Shown: positions 46,001 to 55,200 of the stretch, piece by piece | Layout of the letters: each line of letters begins with the position of its first letter | How positions within the stretch are numbered: the stretch's first letter is position 1 | NCBI GenBank assembly: GCA_029552745.1 | Contig: JAKPDK010000172.1 | Span: 124,001 to 188,000 of the forward strand | Length of the DNA: 64,000 nucleotides | Reading direction: 5' to 3' | DNA from: Candidatus Hydrogenedentota bacterium | GTDB lineage: Bacteria > Hydrogenedentota > Hydrogenedentia > Hydrogenedentales > SLHB01 | Translations under genes and position numbers: made by a program | Notes under the pieces: model-generated | The model's database searches: none | Seen by the model: the letters and a program-made list of their open reading frames with translations, nothing else | Told to the model about the DNA's origin: nothing

Positions 46001-46540
46001 GAACTTTCGATTTTCCAAATAATACTGCCCGTCTGTTATCAGTTTCTTAAGGCGTTGGATCCGCAATTCGTCCACCGAATATGCAGGCTCCCCGGCTTCT
46101 TGTTTGGCACGCAAAGTCTCCGGATCAAACGTCTCAAAAGTGGGTGTAGCGCTAGGGTTCTCGCCGGAAGCCAACATTTGAAGTTTTGTCTCACACTTTT
46201 TCTTAAAAATCGCTGCGTCCATGTGACCCGGATCAAGCGCCAAGGCACGGTTGAACTCGTTCAGGGCTTCACTATACAAATCTTTTTTGTACAGATTCAC
46301 TCCCTCCCGAAAGGCTTGCTCCGCCGGGCTAATCGAGGCTTCTGCGGCAGATTGGGATCCTTCGGGGGCACTGGGCGGCTGGTCACCGCTGGGATTTGCA
46401 GCGGCACCGGCGGTGCCTTCTGGTGAGGCGCTCTGTTGTGCCATCCCAGGTGCCATCATTGACCACATCGCAGCGCACAATAAAAACGCCACGGTCGTCA
46501 TCGTAACTTGGGTCAACGTATGCGGTTTCCGACTATTCAT
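43064..46540 (-). CDS. pilQ: Secretin PilQ/GspD-like with glycine-rich inserts
   Basis: Outer membrane secretin of 1158 residues, larger than usual. Signal peptide-like start (TMTTVAFLLCAAMWSMMAPGMAQQ); TPR-like helices (about 60-210); an STN/N0-type domain (VTLEFEDTHLNEIVSFLSEYTNINIVVDSR); an AMIN-like/N1 domain (YIKLTEVPLRDALRAMLRPLNLDFTV); then two stretches almost wholly of GGYGGG units (about 552-603 and 641-744) around a short spacer. A second N-domain follows (NQLIVHNTPTNLALLEKQLAELD), then the secretin core (SELLSAPRVTTLNRKPAIIAD and LVLGGLIRDD...RVPYIGDIPVLGYFFRGK...SLLIFVTTDI). The gate and pore features are intact; the Gly-Tyr inserts are unlike known secretins. A GGAGGAG site precedes the ATG. 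Last gene of the pilMN-O-P-Q operon. Confidence 0.92.
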   Translation of the reverse strand: MNSRKPHTLTQVTMTTVAFLLCAAMWSMMAPGMAQQSASPEGTAGAAANPSGDQPPSAPEGSQSAAEASISPAEQAFREGVNLYKKDLYSEALNEFNRALALDPGHMDAAIFKKKCETKLQMLASGENPSATPTFETFDPETLRAKQEAGEPAYSVDELRIQRLKKLITDGQYYLENRKFKRAQSLFEEALLIDPKNKTALHGYQQATIGAYDEDLKETSREIEVERKKMRVMVEETKKLPEGADAKGIKGWRLPVEVREEKYEEVIKKNPIEEALDSPVTLEFEDTHLNEIVSFLSEYTNINIVVDSRVVLPPVKEIPAAAYGAQAVPGMPGQMPYGAAGAVPGMPYGGAAVPGVPGAPGAAMPGMGMPGGAMGVPGAAAYPGAPGAYPGMAAGTSEEDEEWGGGGRRLGGTAFAGRGIAGQYGGRAGLAAGEYGLGMGGVGAAGGIVDETVTDGIIPYIKLTEVPLRDALRAMLRPLNLDFTVTPGFLWITTSEKIRTESFETLETRYYELRNAGSETLFKVVVRNPGGISGTTSISLGGATGTTTGTGTTGGGYGGGGYGGGGYGGGYGGGYGGGGGYGGGGYGGGGYGGGGYGGGYGGGSIVSNISDLFYSVSDMMVGETPAIIGLSGGLTGYGMRGGYGGGYGGYGGEGGYGGGMGGYGGGMGGYGGGGYGGGMGGYGGGYGGGGFGGGGYGGGYGGGYGGGYGGGYGGGGFGGGGYGGGYGGGYGGGGYGGYGGGGYGGTAEIILILSSIIPDIVDPVTKEVLSFMVYNPTTNQLIVHNTPTNLALLEKQLAELDVTPKQVSIEAKFITIAVTDQNKTGFTWEVTQSDLGSRPRQIADLQDSTYQFDVNGDGALEDIPFYTRPDGTNVINNVVTQGVMNALINPLPATNTFRLSGIITDNADGDTLNVTLNYLLSQANSELLSAPRVTTLNRKPAIIADIQTQTFNTNVYSELQTSEAGFGGTPVVASAQQLEFTRFIYGITLSVTPSITGGDQVRLWLNPQVTTLDPVSDQFPVTTIVNGNRQEATVTWPRERIQSVWTNVIVHDGDTLVLGGLIRDDTSHRDERVPYIGDIPVLGYFFRGKSKVVQQSSLLIFVTTDIIDTTGARYFESTASQSSEEASAPASTPASTVTTPPPASQPTQPEPAAEAATQ
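44308..44884. repeat. Tandem GGY-coding repeats in pilQ
   Basis: Two blocks (44308-44620 and 44731-44884) of short tandem units, read on the minus strand as GGTGGCTACGGCGGT-like codons giving G-G-Y-G-G-G. Unit length varies between 9 and 15 bases, synonymous codons differ and most units are in frame. Such DNA can gain or lose units by slippage while keeping the frame, because units are multiples of three. Confidence 0.85.
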
Positions 46541-46624
46541 GATAGGATGCTCCTCCCGCTTCCTGTGGTCATATGAACTTCCACTATACTAAATTTCCTT
46601 CCGCTAAACCAACTCATATAATCT

Positions 46625-47164
46625 TCATCGTGTCGCGGTTCCGGCTTTTGCTTCTTTGGCTTGCAGCACAAAAGTTTTTCCGTACTGTTCCGACCAAATT
46701 TCCACGGAATTATTCGCGGCATCGATACGATTTAACCGAAAGTTTTCAAATTGCTCCCCTTCTTTGTAACGCTTCGGACGTCTCCCTTTTGTTAGCAACT
46801 CCGCCCGATATTCGTTTTCCTTCCAGGGCACAATCCGTACGAGCGTCACGCCTATTGAGTCTGCAGTAACCTCCTGCGGTTTCGACTCGTCAACCGGTCT
46901 GCCGTACACGGTAAACATGTTGCTTCGTATCAAGGATTCTTTTGGGGGTTTCGGCACTGCCGGACGCACAGGGGGCTTCGGCGGCGCCCCGTTCCAATCT
47001 TCCGGTAAATCTGACTTGACCGGCGGATGTACTTTTGCTTGTTGGGGTTCTGCGCCCATCACAACGCGATACGTGCGGACACATAGAAATAGAACGAGAA
47101 CAACGAGAACAACTTTCTCTTTGTTCCGCCACAACCACACGCCGAACTTATACAGCTGGTCCAT
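46625..47164 (-). CDS. PilP/GspC-like pilus assembly protein
   Basis: A 179-residue protein with an N-terminal membrane anchor (VVLVVLVLFLCVRTYRVVMG), a Pro/Lys-rich linker (PPKPPVRPAVPKPPKE) and a small C-terminal beta domain (GVTLVRIVPWKENEYRAELLTKGRRPKRYKEGEQFENFRLNRIDAANNSVEIWSEQYGKTFVL). This layout is that of GspC/PilP homology-region proteins, which link the inner platform to the secretin periplasmic domains. It lies between pilO and pilQ, where pilP is expected, though sequence similarity is not obvious. An AAAGGA site lies upstream. Confidence 0.75.
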   Translation of the reverse strand: MDQLYKFGVWLWRNKEKVVLVVLVLFLCVRTYRVVMGAEPQQAKVHPPVKSDLPEDWNGAPPKPPVRPAVPKPPKESLIRSNMFTVYGRPVDESKPQEVTADSIGVTLVRIVPWKENEYRAELLTKGRRPKRYKEGEQFENFRLNRIDAANNSVEIWSEQYGKTFVLQAKEAKAGTATR

Positions 47165-47207
47165 TAACGCAGTGTCCTTTCACGATGAGCGAACGACACA
47201 CTCCAAA

Positions 47208-48143
47208 CTAAAATGGCAATATTTTTTTCCACCAGGACTGCTTCTTCTCTGTTGCGGTGCTACCTGTGCCTGATTGACCGGATGAACCTAAACCAAACCC
47301 GCCAAATGGGGAACCGCCGCCAAAGGGTGAGGCACCGGGTGCACCACCACCAGCAACGGCAACTGTAGCCGGCGCCGCCGTTTCATCAAACTTGGCACGT
47401 GTTAACACCATCGCAACTTCCAATAACGGGTCGGCTGATAGCCGCAAGCTTCGATTCGCTATACGAATCGCATTGATATTGTAATATTGCCGTGGATCTC
47501 CGGTGAGATTATCAATGAAATCCACCAGATTACGCAATGTCATAGAAAAAGAGAGCCCAACGGATCGCATTTCCAAAGTGCCTTGCTGCCAAGGGGGCCA
47601 CACTTCTATGGCAAATATCTGCACGGCGCCATTGTTCATTAACAAACGTACCGTATCCGAACCAAAAGCAATGAGCTGCAACCAAGCATGTACCTCTTCG
47701 GCGGTGGGCGCCCTGCCCGTCAACGTAGAAGGAGCAGGCGCCCCAAAGGAGGTTTGGGGGAAATACACGCCTTTCTGGTAGGTTTCTTGTAACAAAGTAG
47801 CGAACATTTGATTGTATTGTTCTTCGTAATGGAACCGTGGTATTTTCCCCTCAGGAACCGGAACGATTTCGGTAGCGGTTCCTAAATTGAATATCTTTTT
47901 TCGGTCATTGACAGCCTCTACCCACGGTTGAACCGCAGCGCTCCAAACTTCCAACACGCGATCGGGTCGGGTGTTCGAAAACTTCGACTCCAGCTCCGAC
48001 AATTTTTTCTCCAAATCTTGGTAGACTTTCTCGTCTTCGGCATACTGCTGAAGACGTTCTTTGAAGTAAAATTGATACCCACCGCCGAGCACTGCAGCGA
48101 GTATCACTAAAATTATCGCGAGAAATACCGACTCTCTATACAT
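47208..48143 (-). CDS. PilO-like pilus assembly protein
   Basis: A 311-residue protein. One N-terminal membrane helix (VFLAIILVILAAVLGGGYQFYF) is followed by a coiled coil (YAEDEKVYQDLEKKLSELESKF) and a periplasmic alpha/beta domain (ending FSMTLRNLVDFIDNLTGDPRQYYNINAIRI), as in PilO, which pairs with PilN in the inner membrane alignment complex. The tail (GGGAPGASPFGGGSPFGGFGLGSS) is Gly/Ser/Phe rich and not typical of PilO. It lies 79 bases after the pilMN fusion gene. The sequence ends in a basic KKQSWWKKILPF. Assigned by topology and gene order. Confidence 0.78.
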   Translation of the reverse strand: MYRESVFLAIILVILAAVLGGGYQFYFKERLQQYAEDEKVYQDLEKKLSELESKFSNTRPDRVLEVWSAAVQPWVEAVNDRKKIFNLGTATEIVPVPEGKIPRFHYEEQYNQMFATLLQETYQKGVYFPQTSFGAPAPSTLTGRAPTAEEVHAWLQLIAFGSDTVRLLMNNGAVQIFAIEVWPPWQQGTLEMRSVGLSFSMTLRNLVDFIDNLTGDPRQYYNINAIRIANRSLRLSADPLLEVAMVLTRAKFDETAAPATVAVAGGGAPGASPFGGGSPFGGFGLGSSGQSGTGSTATEKKQSWWKKILPF

Positions 48144-48222
48144 GAAGAATCTTTAGGTTCCCTTCTTTCGTCGTCCCCACATGAACCACCTATCAATCAC
48201 GTAAGATATAATCACGAAATCC

Positions 48223-50472
48223 TCAGTACTCTTCTTCCTCTTCTTCCTCTGCGGAGTAGGAAACACCACCGCCCATGACAGCCTCTTTCGGTTCAGAAAA
48301 CTGTAAATCCATTTTGAATGACACAATATAGAATCCAGGGTACGTGAGCTGAATACCTGTATTGGATGCGCCGCTCGAATAAGGCACTACCCCGCCACCC
48401 CCTCCTCTATACCTTCGTTCACCGTCTTCATCGCCCCATTCCCCAGCGGCACCTGGCATCATGCCTGGCGCCATACCGCCACCAAAAGCCCCGCCCCGCT
48501 GCGAACCACTTGAGACATCCGCGTTGTCCAAAGCGCTGATATCCACCTTGTTGACCGATCGTTCATCCAAATAGACACCGTTTTCGACAAACTTACCGCT
48601 TTCGAGTAATCGCTGCTTAAACGCTAAGACCGTCTCCGGATCGGTTGCATACCCCCGAATGAGAAAACCGTTCGGGCGAATACCGGCTGGTATGCCCGGT
48701 AGTTTCTGATTCAGTTTGGACGCCCCGCTCGTGGGCAGTCCTCCACCCATCATCCCAGCCATCATATCACCCATGCCGCCCATGCCCCCGGGACCTTGAC
48801 TACTCGCACCCCCCGAAATCAGTGGCGTAATACCCGGAAAACCGGAACTTGCTATTTGTGGTTGTTCCCGTTCCGTCATGGCACCTGGTCCTGCCGCGCC
48901 CATGCCACCCAGACCTGCAGCAAAGGGGTTACCCATGCCACCCATCATTCCCATAGGCCCAGCTGCTCCCGCGCCACCGGGACCAACAACGGAAGACTCG
49001 ATGCAACTAATCCAAACGGATTTACCCTGCTCCTTCGGACGTGCTTCGTTGATTACATTAAGATATTCCAACCAAATGACTCTGTCCTTAATTGCGTTAT
49101 CCAGTTCCGCAACGATGTTTTGTTGCGCCGTGACTCTGCTTTGCAGGTCCGCCAATTCCTTTTCGTATTGAGATTGCAAGCCGGCGACGTTCTTAGAATT
49201 GAGCATTGGTAAGAGGCGGGGATCATACTCAGCCAAACGCGATTTCAACTGTTCAATTTTTTCTAACGTTCGCTTGTGCTCGTTTGCTTTTGATGGAATA
49301 ATCGTCAGGAACGTAAGCGCCACAGCAACCGCAATTAACCCCCAATAAAACACTTGCTCTTTTCTGCGGGCGGCTTCCCTCACTCGAGGAGGTATCAAAT
49401 TGACCTCGATGGGCGCCGCCTCAACACACCGCAATGCAAGCCCTAAAACGACAGCGGCTTGCTCAGGATGTTCATTCACCTGTTGCGCACCGGGTCCGAT
49501 AGCCAATCCCGCCAACGGTTGCGCAATTCGGACCTCTACCCCCAGTTGGCGTTGCAAATAGGGAACAATGTTCTTGAGACACGCGCCACCGCCCGTTATG
49601 ATGACACGCGAAACCGGACCGCCGCCGGGCTGTGAACGATAGTAAGAGAACGAACGGTTTATCTCGCCCACGAGTCGGCTAAGTACTCTGCCGATCACTT
49701 CCCCCAGTTTGCCATCACGGTTGGGGTCACCCGTAGGTGCGAACCCCTTTTCACGTTTGGTTCGCTCGGCTTCCTCAAAACTCATACCAAACTCAGAGCT
49801 GATCGCCCGAGTAATGTCATTTCCACCCAGACTCAGCGGTCTGTTCCAACGGAACTGGTTTTCCCGCTCAATGACAATTTCCGTGGTCGCCGCGCCCAGG
49901 TCAATCAGGGCAACGCATTCACCCTGGTCTCCAAACTCGCCCGCATACTTCAGCCAATTGTACGCAGCAAGCGGGCACACGTCGACCGTGTCGATTGCCC
50001 GCTTAACGTCCCGGATGATTTCAAGGTAACGCTCGACGATATCCACCTTGATGGCGGTCATCAAGACGTAGTACCCTCCCCCTTCCGTTCTATCCAAGAC
50101 CTGAAAATCCATGGCGATCTGGTCAAGTGCAAAGGGGATCTGCTGTTGAATCTCGTAACGAACGATCTGCGTGAGTTTGAACTCAGGCACAGGGGGTAAC
50201 GTGCGGGGACGCGTGAAGACCGATTGACCCGGGACCGCCATAACCACCTTGCGCGACCTCACTTTTGCCTCTTTCAGCAAAGCGCGCAAGGCTTCCGCGC
50301 GCATAGCACGCCGCGTGGGTTCATCGGTGGAGGGATCGATCACTAGCTCACGTTGAAAATAGCGAGACAACTGCAAGCCCGTCTTCGTACGGGTCAATTC
50401 ACACAAGCGTATGGCACTGCTTCCTATGTCGAGTACCAGTCGCTTCTTTCGGGCACGTTTTTGTTTCGCCAT
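48223..50472 (-). CDS. PilM-PilN fusion protein
   Basis: A 749-residue fusion of two pilus proteins usually encoded apart. Residues 1-345 are PilM, an actin/FtsA-like ATP-binding protein: LVLDIGSSAIRLCEL, VVMAVPGQSVFTRP, QIPFALDQIAMDFQVL, VALIDLGAATTEIVI, RVIITGGGACLKNIVPYLQ. From about 355 it is PilN: the conserved VNLIPP start, a membrane helix (QVFYWGLIAVAVALTFLTIIP) and a coiled coil. Then come Gly/Met/Ala-rich stretches (GPMGMMGGMGNPFAAG, GGMGGMGDMMAGMMGGG, GGGMAPGMMPGAAG) and a ferredoxin-like PilN domain, ending in an acidic run EEEEEEEY. The PilM-PilN contact in other species is normally made by the PilN N-terminus, which here is fixed covalently. First gene of the operon. Confidence 0.92.
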   Translation of the reverse strand: MAKQKRARKKRLVLDIGSSAIRLCELTRTKTGLQLSRYFQRELVIDPSTDEPTRRAMRAEALRALLKEAKVRSRKVVMAVPGQSVFTRPRTLPPVPEFKLTQIVRYEIQQQIPFALDQIAMDFQVLDRTEGGGYYVLMTAIKVDIVERYLEIIRDVKRAIDTVDVCPLAAYNWLKYAGEFGDQGECVALIDLGAATTEIVIERENQFRWNRPLSLGGNDITRAISSEFGMSFEEAERTKREKGFAPTGDPNRDGKLGEVIGRVLSRLVGEINRSFSYYRSQPGGGPVSRVIITGGGACLKNIVPYLQRQLGVEVRIAQPLAGLAIGPGAQQVNEHPEQAAVVLGLALRCVEAAPIEVNLIPPRVREAARRKEQVFYWGLIAVAVALTFLTIIPSKANEHKRTLEKIEQLKSRLAEYDPRLLPMLNSKNVAGLQSQYEKELADLQSRVTAQQNIVAELDNAIKDRVIWLEYLNVINEARPKEQGKSVWISCIESSVVGPGGAGAAGPMGMMGGMGNPFAAGLGGMGAAGPGAMTEREQPQIASSGFPGITPLISGGASSQGPGGMGGMGDMMAGMMGGGLPTSGASKLNQKLPGIPAGIRPNGFLIRGYATDPETVLAFKQRLLESGKFVENGVYLDERSVNKVDISALDNADVSSGSQRGGAFGGGMAPGMMPGAAGEWGDEDGERRYRGGGGGVVPYSSGASNTGIQLTYPGFYIVSFKMDLQFSEPKEAVMGGGVSYSAEEEEEEEY

Positions 50473-50625
50473 CTTTAGCTTACTTTCCGAGTATCCTTTG
50501 GTATTTCAAGAGCAGTAGCACGCAGAATCTCGTAACCGAACATTTGTAATCGTATAAATCCGACTCCGTATGACGAAATCTGAGAAGGCGATACGTGCCC
50601 CTCTTTTCCTAAACCTTTCATTACG

Positions 50626-50654
50626 ATTCTAATATACATATGAAAACTTGTCAA
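50626..50654 (-). promoter_or_regulatory. Sigma-70-type promoter of pilMN operon
   Basis: Minus strand TTGACA (50654-50649), a 17-base spacer and TAGAAT (50631-50626). The -35 hexamer is part of one arm of the inverted repeat at 50647-50674. Confidence 0.75.
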
Positions 50655-50674
50655 GAGAAAACCTCGTTGACAAG
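50647..50674 (-). terminator. Inverted repeat overlapping pilMN -35 box
   Basis: CTTGTCAA (50647-50654) and TTGACAAG (50667-50674), perfect 8-bp arms with a 12-nt loop; on the minus strand TTTTC follows. It may serve as terminator for the PEGA gene while also overlapping the pilMN -35 box as an operator-like site. Confidence 0.5.
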
Positions 50675-50722
50675 AATTTTCCTCCTTCAAAAAGGACTAA
50701 ATGATACATAGGGCACTCTATC

Positions 50723-52117
50723 TTAGCGTTTTCTCGCATCGCGGGACCCTTCCTTCACGCTCAAAGCACAGCGAAAACCGTAGTCCGCGCGTTTGGCATC
50801 CATATGGTCGTAATATCGCCGAGCACAACGGACATCAAAGGCGCCTGTCATAAAAGAGCCGCCTCGCAAAACGCGAAACACTTGACCGTATTCTTTAATA
50901 ATATCCTTGTTTCCCGGGTAAGCTTGATACCAGTCCGATGTCCATTCGTAGGCATTGCCCGCCATATCCATGCAACCGTAGGGAGAAGCTCCCGCCCTGA
51001 AAAAACCCACAATCATCGGTTTCGCCCCTGGAGTGGCGGCAGAATTGCAGAATTTCGCATCAAATACATTTCCCCAAGGGAATTCACGTCCGTCCACGCC
51101 TCGGGCGGCTTTCTCCCATTCCAGCTCGGTTGGAAGACGTTTCCCCACGGCGGCGGCATAGGCCGTCGCTTGGTGCCAAGACACCCCTAAAACAGGTAAG
51201 TAATCGGCATCCGCCGGGTACTCGTGATCCGGAAATACTTGTTTGAATTGTTTGTTGGTCACTTCATACTTGTCAATATAAAAAGCATCCAAATATACCA
51301 CCCGTTTGGGGCGTTCATCGGGCGAGCCGCCGTCTACCCCTACGATAAACTCGCCTGCCGGAACGAGCACCATACCCATCGGGGCATCACCAGCTTCCAA
51401 CACAAACATCAGTTCTTGTTCCGCGTTCGATTCCAGGATAATTGTCCGTTCCGACATGACATAACCATTGGCATACACCGTGACGGTGTACGTTCCGGGC
51501 TCTAAATCAAACTCCGCAGGAGTACGTTTGTCTTGTTCAACAAAGTTTAGAAATATTTGAGCTCCCGTGGGTCTGGAGTACACCCGCAGTTTGGAAGGCC
51601 GAGGTTGTAATTCGTACGAAAAGTTATACCGAAAATCTTTTTCGACCTCGATTTCGGCCTGAACGGGGAAATAGTCTTTCCGCTCTACGAGGAGCGTATG
51701 TTTGCCTATTGGCACTTTTGCCTCTCGGAGGGGTGTCGTTCCCAAATGTTCAGTGCCATCTACGATAACATCTGCGCCATCCGGGATGGAGTAAACCGTG
51801 ATATACCCGACAATGGGTTCCATATCCAACACGACGCGTGTTTCTTCTCCGGGAAGTAGATCGATTGTCTTCCACGCCCGTTTGTAATTTTCCTTTTCCA
51901 CCTCAACAACCACCCGCCCCGGCGGAAAATTAGAAAATGTATGAGGTGTTTCCCCCATAGGTTGGCTGTTCAAAAAGATCTTCGCCCCACTCTCCGGACG
52001 GCTTGCGACCGTAAGCGTACAGGGGGTGGCTGCCTCACGCGAACCCAAACCGCATCTCGTAGTCCCGGTAAGAACCGTGAGACATATAAGCACGCGAAAC
52101 GCCCATTTGCAGTACAT
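50723..52117 (-). CDS. PEGA-repeat lipoprotein with SUMF1-like domain
   Basis: A 464-residue predicted lipoprotein (signal MYCKWAFRVLICLTVLTGTTRC). Three PEGA domains follow: TLTVASRPESGAKIFLNSQPMGETPHTFSNFPPGRVVVEVEKENY, YITVYSIPDGADVIVDGTEHLGTTPLREAKVPIGKHTLLVERKDY and KLRVYSRPTGAQIFLN...LEPGTYTVTVYANGY. The C-terminal half (about 245-455) has the formylglycine-generating-enzyme fold: MVLVPAGEFIVGVDGGSPDERPKRVVYLDAFYIDKYEVTNKQF, RLPTELEWEKAARG, EFPWGN, MAGNAYEWTSDWY, VLRGGSF. The two catalytic Cys that follow RGGS(F/Y) in true enzymes are absent (FMTG...), so it is probably a binding or structural member. ATG 52117 is chosen over a GTG three codons earlier. Confidence 0.85.
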   Translation of the reverse strand: MYCKWAFRVLICLTVLTGTTRCGLGSREAATPCTLTVASRPESGAKIFLNSQPMGETPHTFSNFPPGRVVVEVEKENYKRAWKTIDLLPGEETRVVLDMEPIVGYITVYSIPDGADVIVDGTEHLGTTPLREAKVPIGKHTLLVERKDYFPVQAEIEVEKDFRYNFSYELQPRPSKLRVYSRPTGAQIFLNFVEQDKRTPAEFDLEPGTYTVTVYANGYVMSERTIILESNAEQELMFVLEAGDAPMGMVLVPAGEFIVGVDGGSPDERPKRVVYLDAFYIDKYEVTNKQFKQVFPDHEYPADADYLPVLGVSWHQATAYAAAVGKRLPTELEWEKAARGVDGREFPWGNVFDAKFCNSAATPGAKPMIVGFFRAGASPYGCMDMAGNAYEWTSDWYQAYPGNKDIIKEYGQVFRVLRGGSFMTGAFDVRCARRYYDHMDAKRADYGFRCALSVKEGSRDARKR

Positions 52118-52245
52118 CTTTGTCACCCGAGTTGACGATCTCCCTACCCCGCACCGAGCGACAGTATTTTATTTGCCCGACGACATCGCCCCTGAGATGA
52201 CTATCATCATCCCTCTATGTCTATCAAAACATTACCTAGGGCTGG

Positions 52246-55200
52246 TTACATTTCCTCCATGCTCTTGATAGGCTGTTTATCGTAATCCCTCTTTGGATCG
52301 ACAGGATACGGCGTGACAACAAACGACACGTTTGCCCACGTCGGATCGCTGCGCTCACCCACATCATACTGGCCGTTGTTATTGTCATCAACGAAAGCCG
52401 ACGCGCGGAACACGTAATGAAGAATTTTCTTTGGCGGTGGGGGATAATCGCCCAGCGTCCGTGGGAAAGGACCCGGCGTCGGCACTATTGTGTCCCCCGA
52501 CAACGCTATACCGGAACGAATACGAACATTCTCTTCAAGAAGTTCCCACACGATCTTCAGACGTTCCGCCCCCGGCCCGATATACTTCGCCTCGAGAAGA
52601 AAACTCGCTTCCACGTTGGGTCGGTTGCTGTTTGCGGGCGGCATGACAATATAGGGGTTTGACCCCAGATTAATGTCCCCGTCATTGACGCTTAGATTGC
52701 CGTCCAAGTCGCCGTACCAATAGGTCGGCGTGACGAACGTGTCAGGTTTGGGCACGCCAGACCACTGGAATCGGCGCCAATTGGGCAGTTGTAAAGCGCG
52801 CGCCCGCCTATTAGCGCCCAACTCACCGGAGACGGTGAAATCGACCGGCTGGTCGGGCGGATCAAAAATATCTGAGGGCCAAGGCTCCACATTCCCTGCT
52901 TCATCGCATCCGAGCACCACCAAGAGCACCCAAAACTCTTGATTGTCCGGGTCCCAACCGGCGGCACGCAATGGATAGTAGAAATCATCCGGACCGAGTT
53001 GTCGATTCGTCGACCACGGTGACCAGCCCGTCACCGGACGGTAGACTCCATCGTATTGGTTTTGTTCCGGAGGAGTCATCGCCGTGGCATAAATCCGATA
53101 CATATACCCGGGTTTAGGACCGAAATAGGTTCCGGGGTCATAGGCACGGTCGGGACCCCACCGGAAATTAGGCCGATTCGTCTGCGCCGCTTCCCCAACT
53201 CCCACTTCGATTTTGGTCTGCATTTTCAAGAGCCACCATATATGAAGCGGGTCCAGCAGCAATTCACGTTCGGCGATATTGCCCGCCTGGTCTTGTGCGC
53301 GAAAACGTATCGCCAGATGGAACGGTTTGTCCGTCTCGTAGCTACGACGCACAGCATCCCAATCCAGGTCACTTAAATCCCACCGGGCGACTAGGACGTT
53401 ATTGTCATGATAGGTCGTTGCGGTGGGGTCATCACGACGGAAACCCTCGTTTCTCTTGTAATTAGAAGTCACGGTAACAGAAGGCGCCACCGCCGCGGTC
53501 ACAGAGGTACTGTCTTGTTCAGGCGTGAACTGCCCCGAAAAGCTTGCCAAATTCGTCGCCGCGGCCTGAAAAACCGTGCGTCCTTCGTCGAAAATCCAAT
53601 GCGCCTCACCGAATTCGAGGGCGTTCAAGTTACGCGTGTCTGAAAAGGCATACGGCTTAAAGCCAGACACTTCTCTTGTATCCGCGCTCGTAAATCTGTC
53701 CTCATTGGGTTGGTCCGCAAAGGAACCGCTTTGTCTTCCAGCCATTATCAGGTTCGCCGGGTCACTGTAGGGCGCGGCAGACAACACCGTAACATGCGGG
53801 TCCACAAAGCGCACCACGATGTCCATGTCGAGGTCCTCGCGAGGCAACCCATTGGACAACGAACCTACATTGAACAAAATCTGTGCTTTTGACGGACCGG
53901 GTGTAAGTGTGCCGCCGACACGGAACGGATTAATGATGACGCCGTTGTATTCGACCGGCGCACGATTTAACGGATTTGATGTATCCGCAGGAGAATAGTA
54001 TTGCCCGAACATGTAAGCGGGCGGTAACGGGAATGGATGAGTTCCCGGTGCCACATTGTTCGAGTTCGGGAAATACTCGTCATTGTGCGTCGCGCCATTT
54101 TCGGCCTGATATGGCACAAGGTTCCAGGGGAGTATTTGCTCGTCAGGGTACGCCTCTATTTGAATGCGAGGGGGCACCGTGTCAATCAGGAAATGTCTTC
54201 CATTGATCGCTTGTTCTACAATCACGTCGCCATCGGTGAGATCGACCGGGTCATCGCCCAAAAGCAACCTGCCGATGCCCGAAACCCCTGCCGGCATATC
54301 TACGCAGATTGTCGCGTGCCCATCCGCAAGGATGTCGCCCCATTGAGGCAACGTATCCGGCCCTGGAGGCGGTCCACCCTGCCTGAAAACAACGGTATTG
54401 ATTGCATCCGTATTGGTCAGAATGTAAGACCACCCGCCGAGTTCTTGCACGAATTTCAGGGGGATACGATGATCGGGACTCTGGGGCTCACCCCCTTGTG
54501 GGACGATGAAAACGCGTTGGTCCGGCGGCGGAAAGTCTCCCGACGACATCAACGATGCGCGCAACCCTCGGAACCGCACCTCAATGGTCAGAGACTCTTT
54601 CGGCAATTTCCCCACGGGATTTGGCAAGACTTCGGCGTAGTACCATTCCAGCCGGTCAGGACCATAGGGCAATTCATCCGCACCGATTTCCGACAGGGCT
54701 TGGTTCACCGGACCTGTTCCGTGGATATTGCGGTCAGGACCATTCGGCCGGTTGTCCAGTTCCAAGTCTTCACTGGTGAAGGGCGATAACTCGATTTTGC
54801 CCGCCTTATCACGCACAGGGTTGTCAAACGTATCCGAACGAACCGCTAATTTCCCCAGCCACCAATTCTGCGGCGCAGCGACGATCATGCGAGGCCCCGG
54901 GGTATGAATCGTCACGGGGCCCGGATCCAACAAGGGATCCACCGAAATACTGCCCTGACCTGGTTTCACATTGACGTAGTCTCTGTAGTTGATGAATACG
55001 TCGTTAAACTCCAATATCGGTACGCGCGGTTTGATGGGGCGGTCGTATCGGTCCGGATCGTAATAATAGATCGGCCCGCCGTTGTTGCTTTTCACCCGCA
55101 CAGGTTCGCCGAATTCCACCCGATTAACTACCCGAACGGCGGCAATCCGTACCACACCGTTAACGCCACCGTAACGTCCATCAAAGTCCGCATCAGTCAA

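Larger units (their letters stand above)
50473..50722. other. Leader and promoter region of pilMN operon
   Basis: A 250-base gap between the PEGA lipoprotein gene and pilMN, both on the minus strand. It holds the pilMN promoter and an inverted repeat (annotated separately) and a leader of about 145 bases in which no riboswitch-like structure was recognised. Confidence 0.55.
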
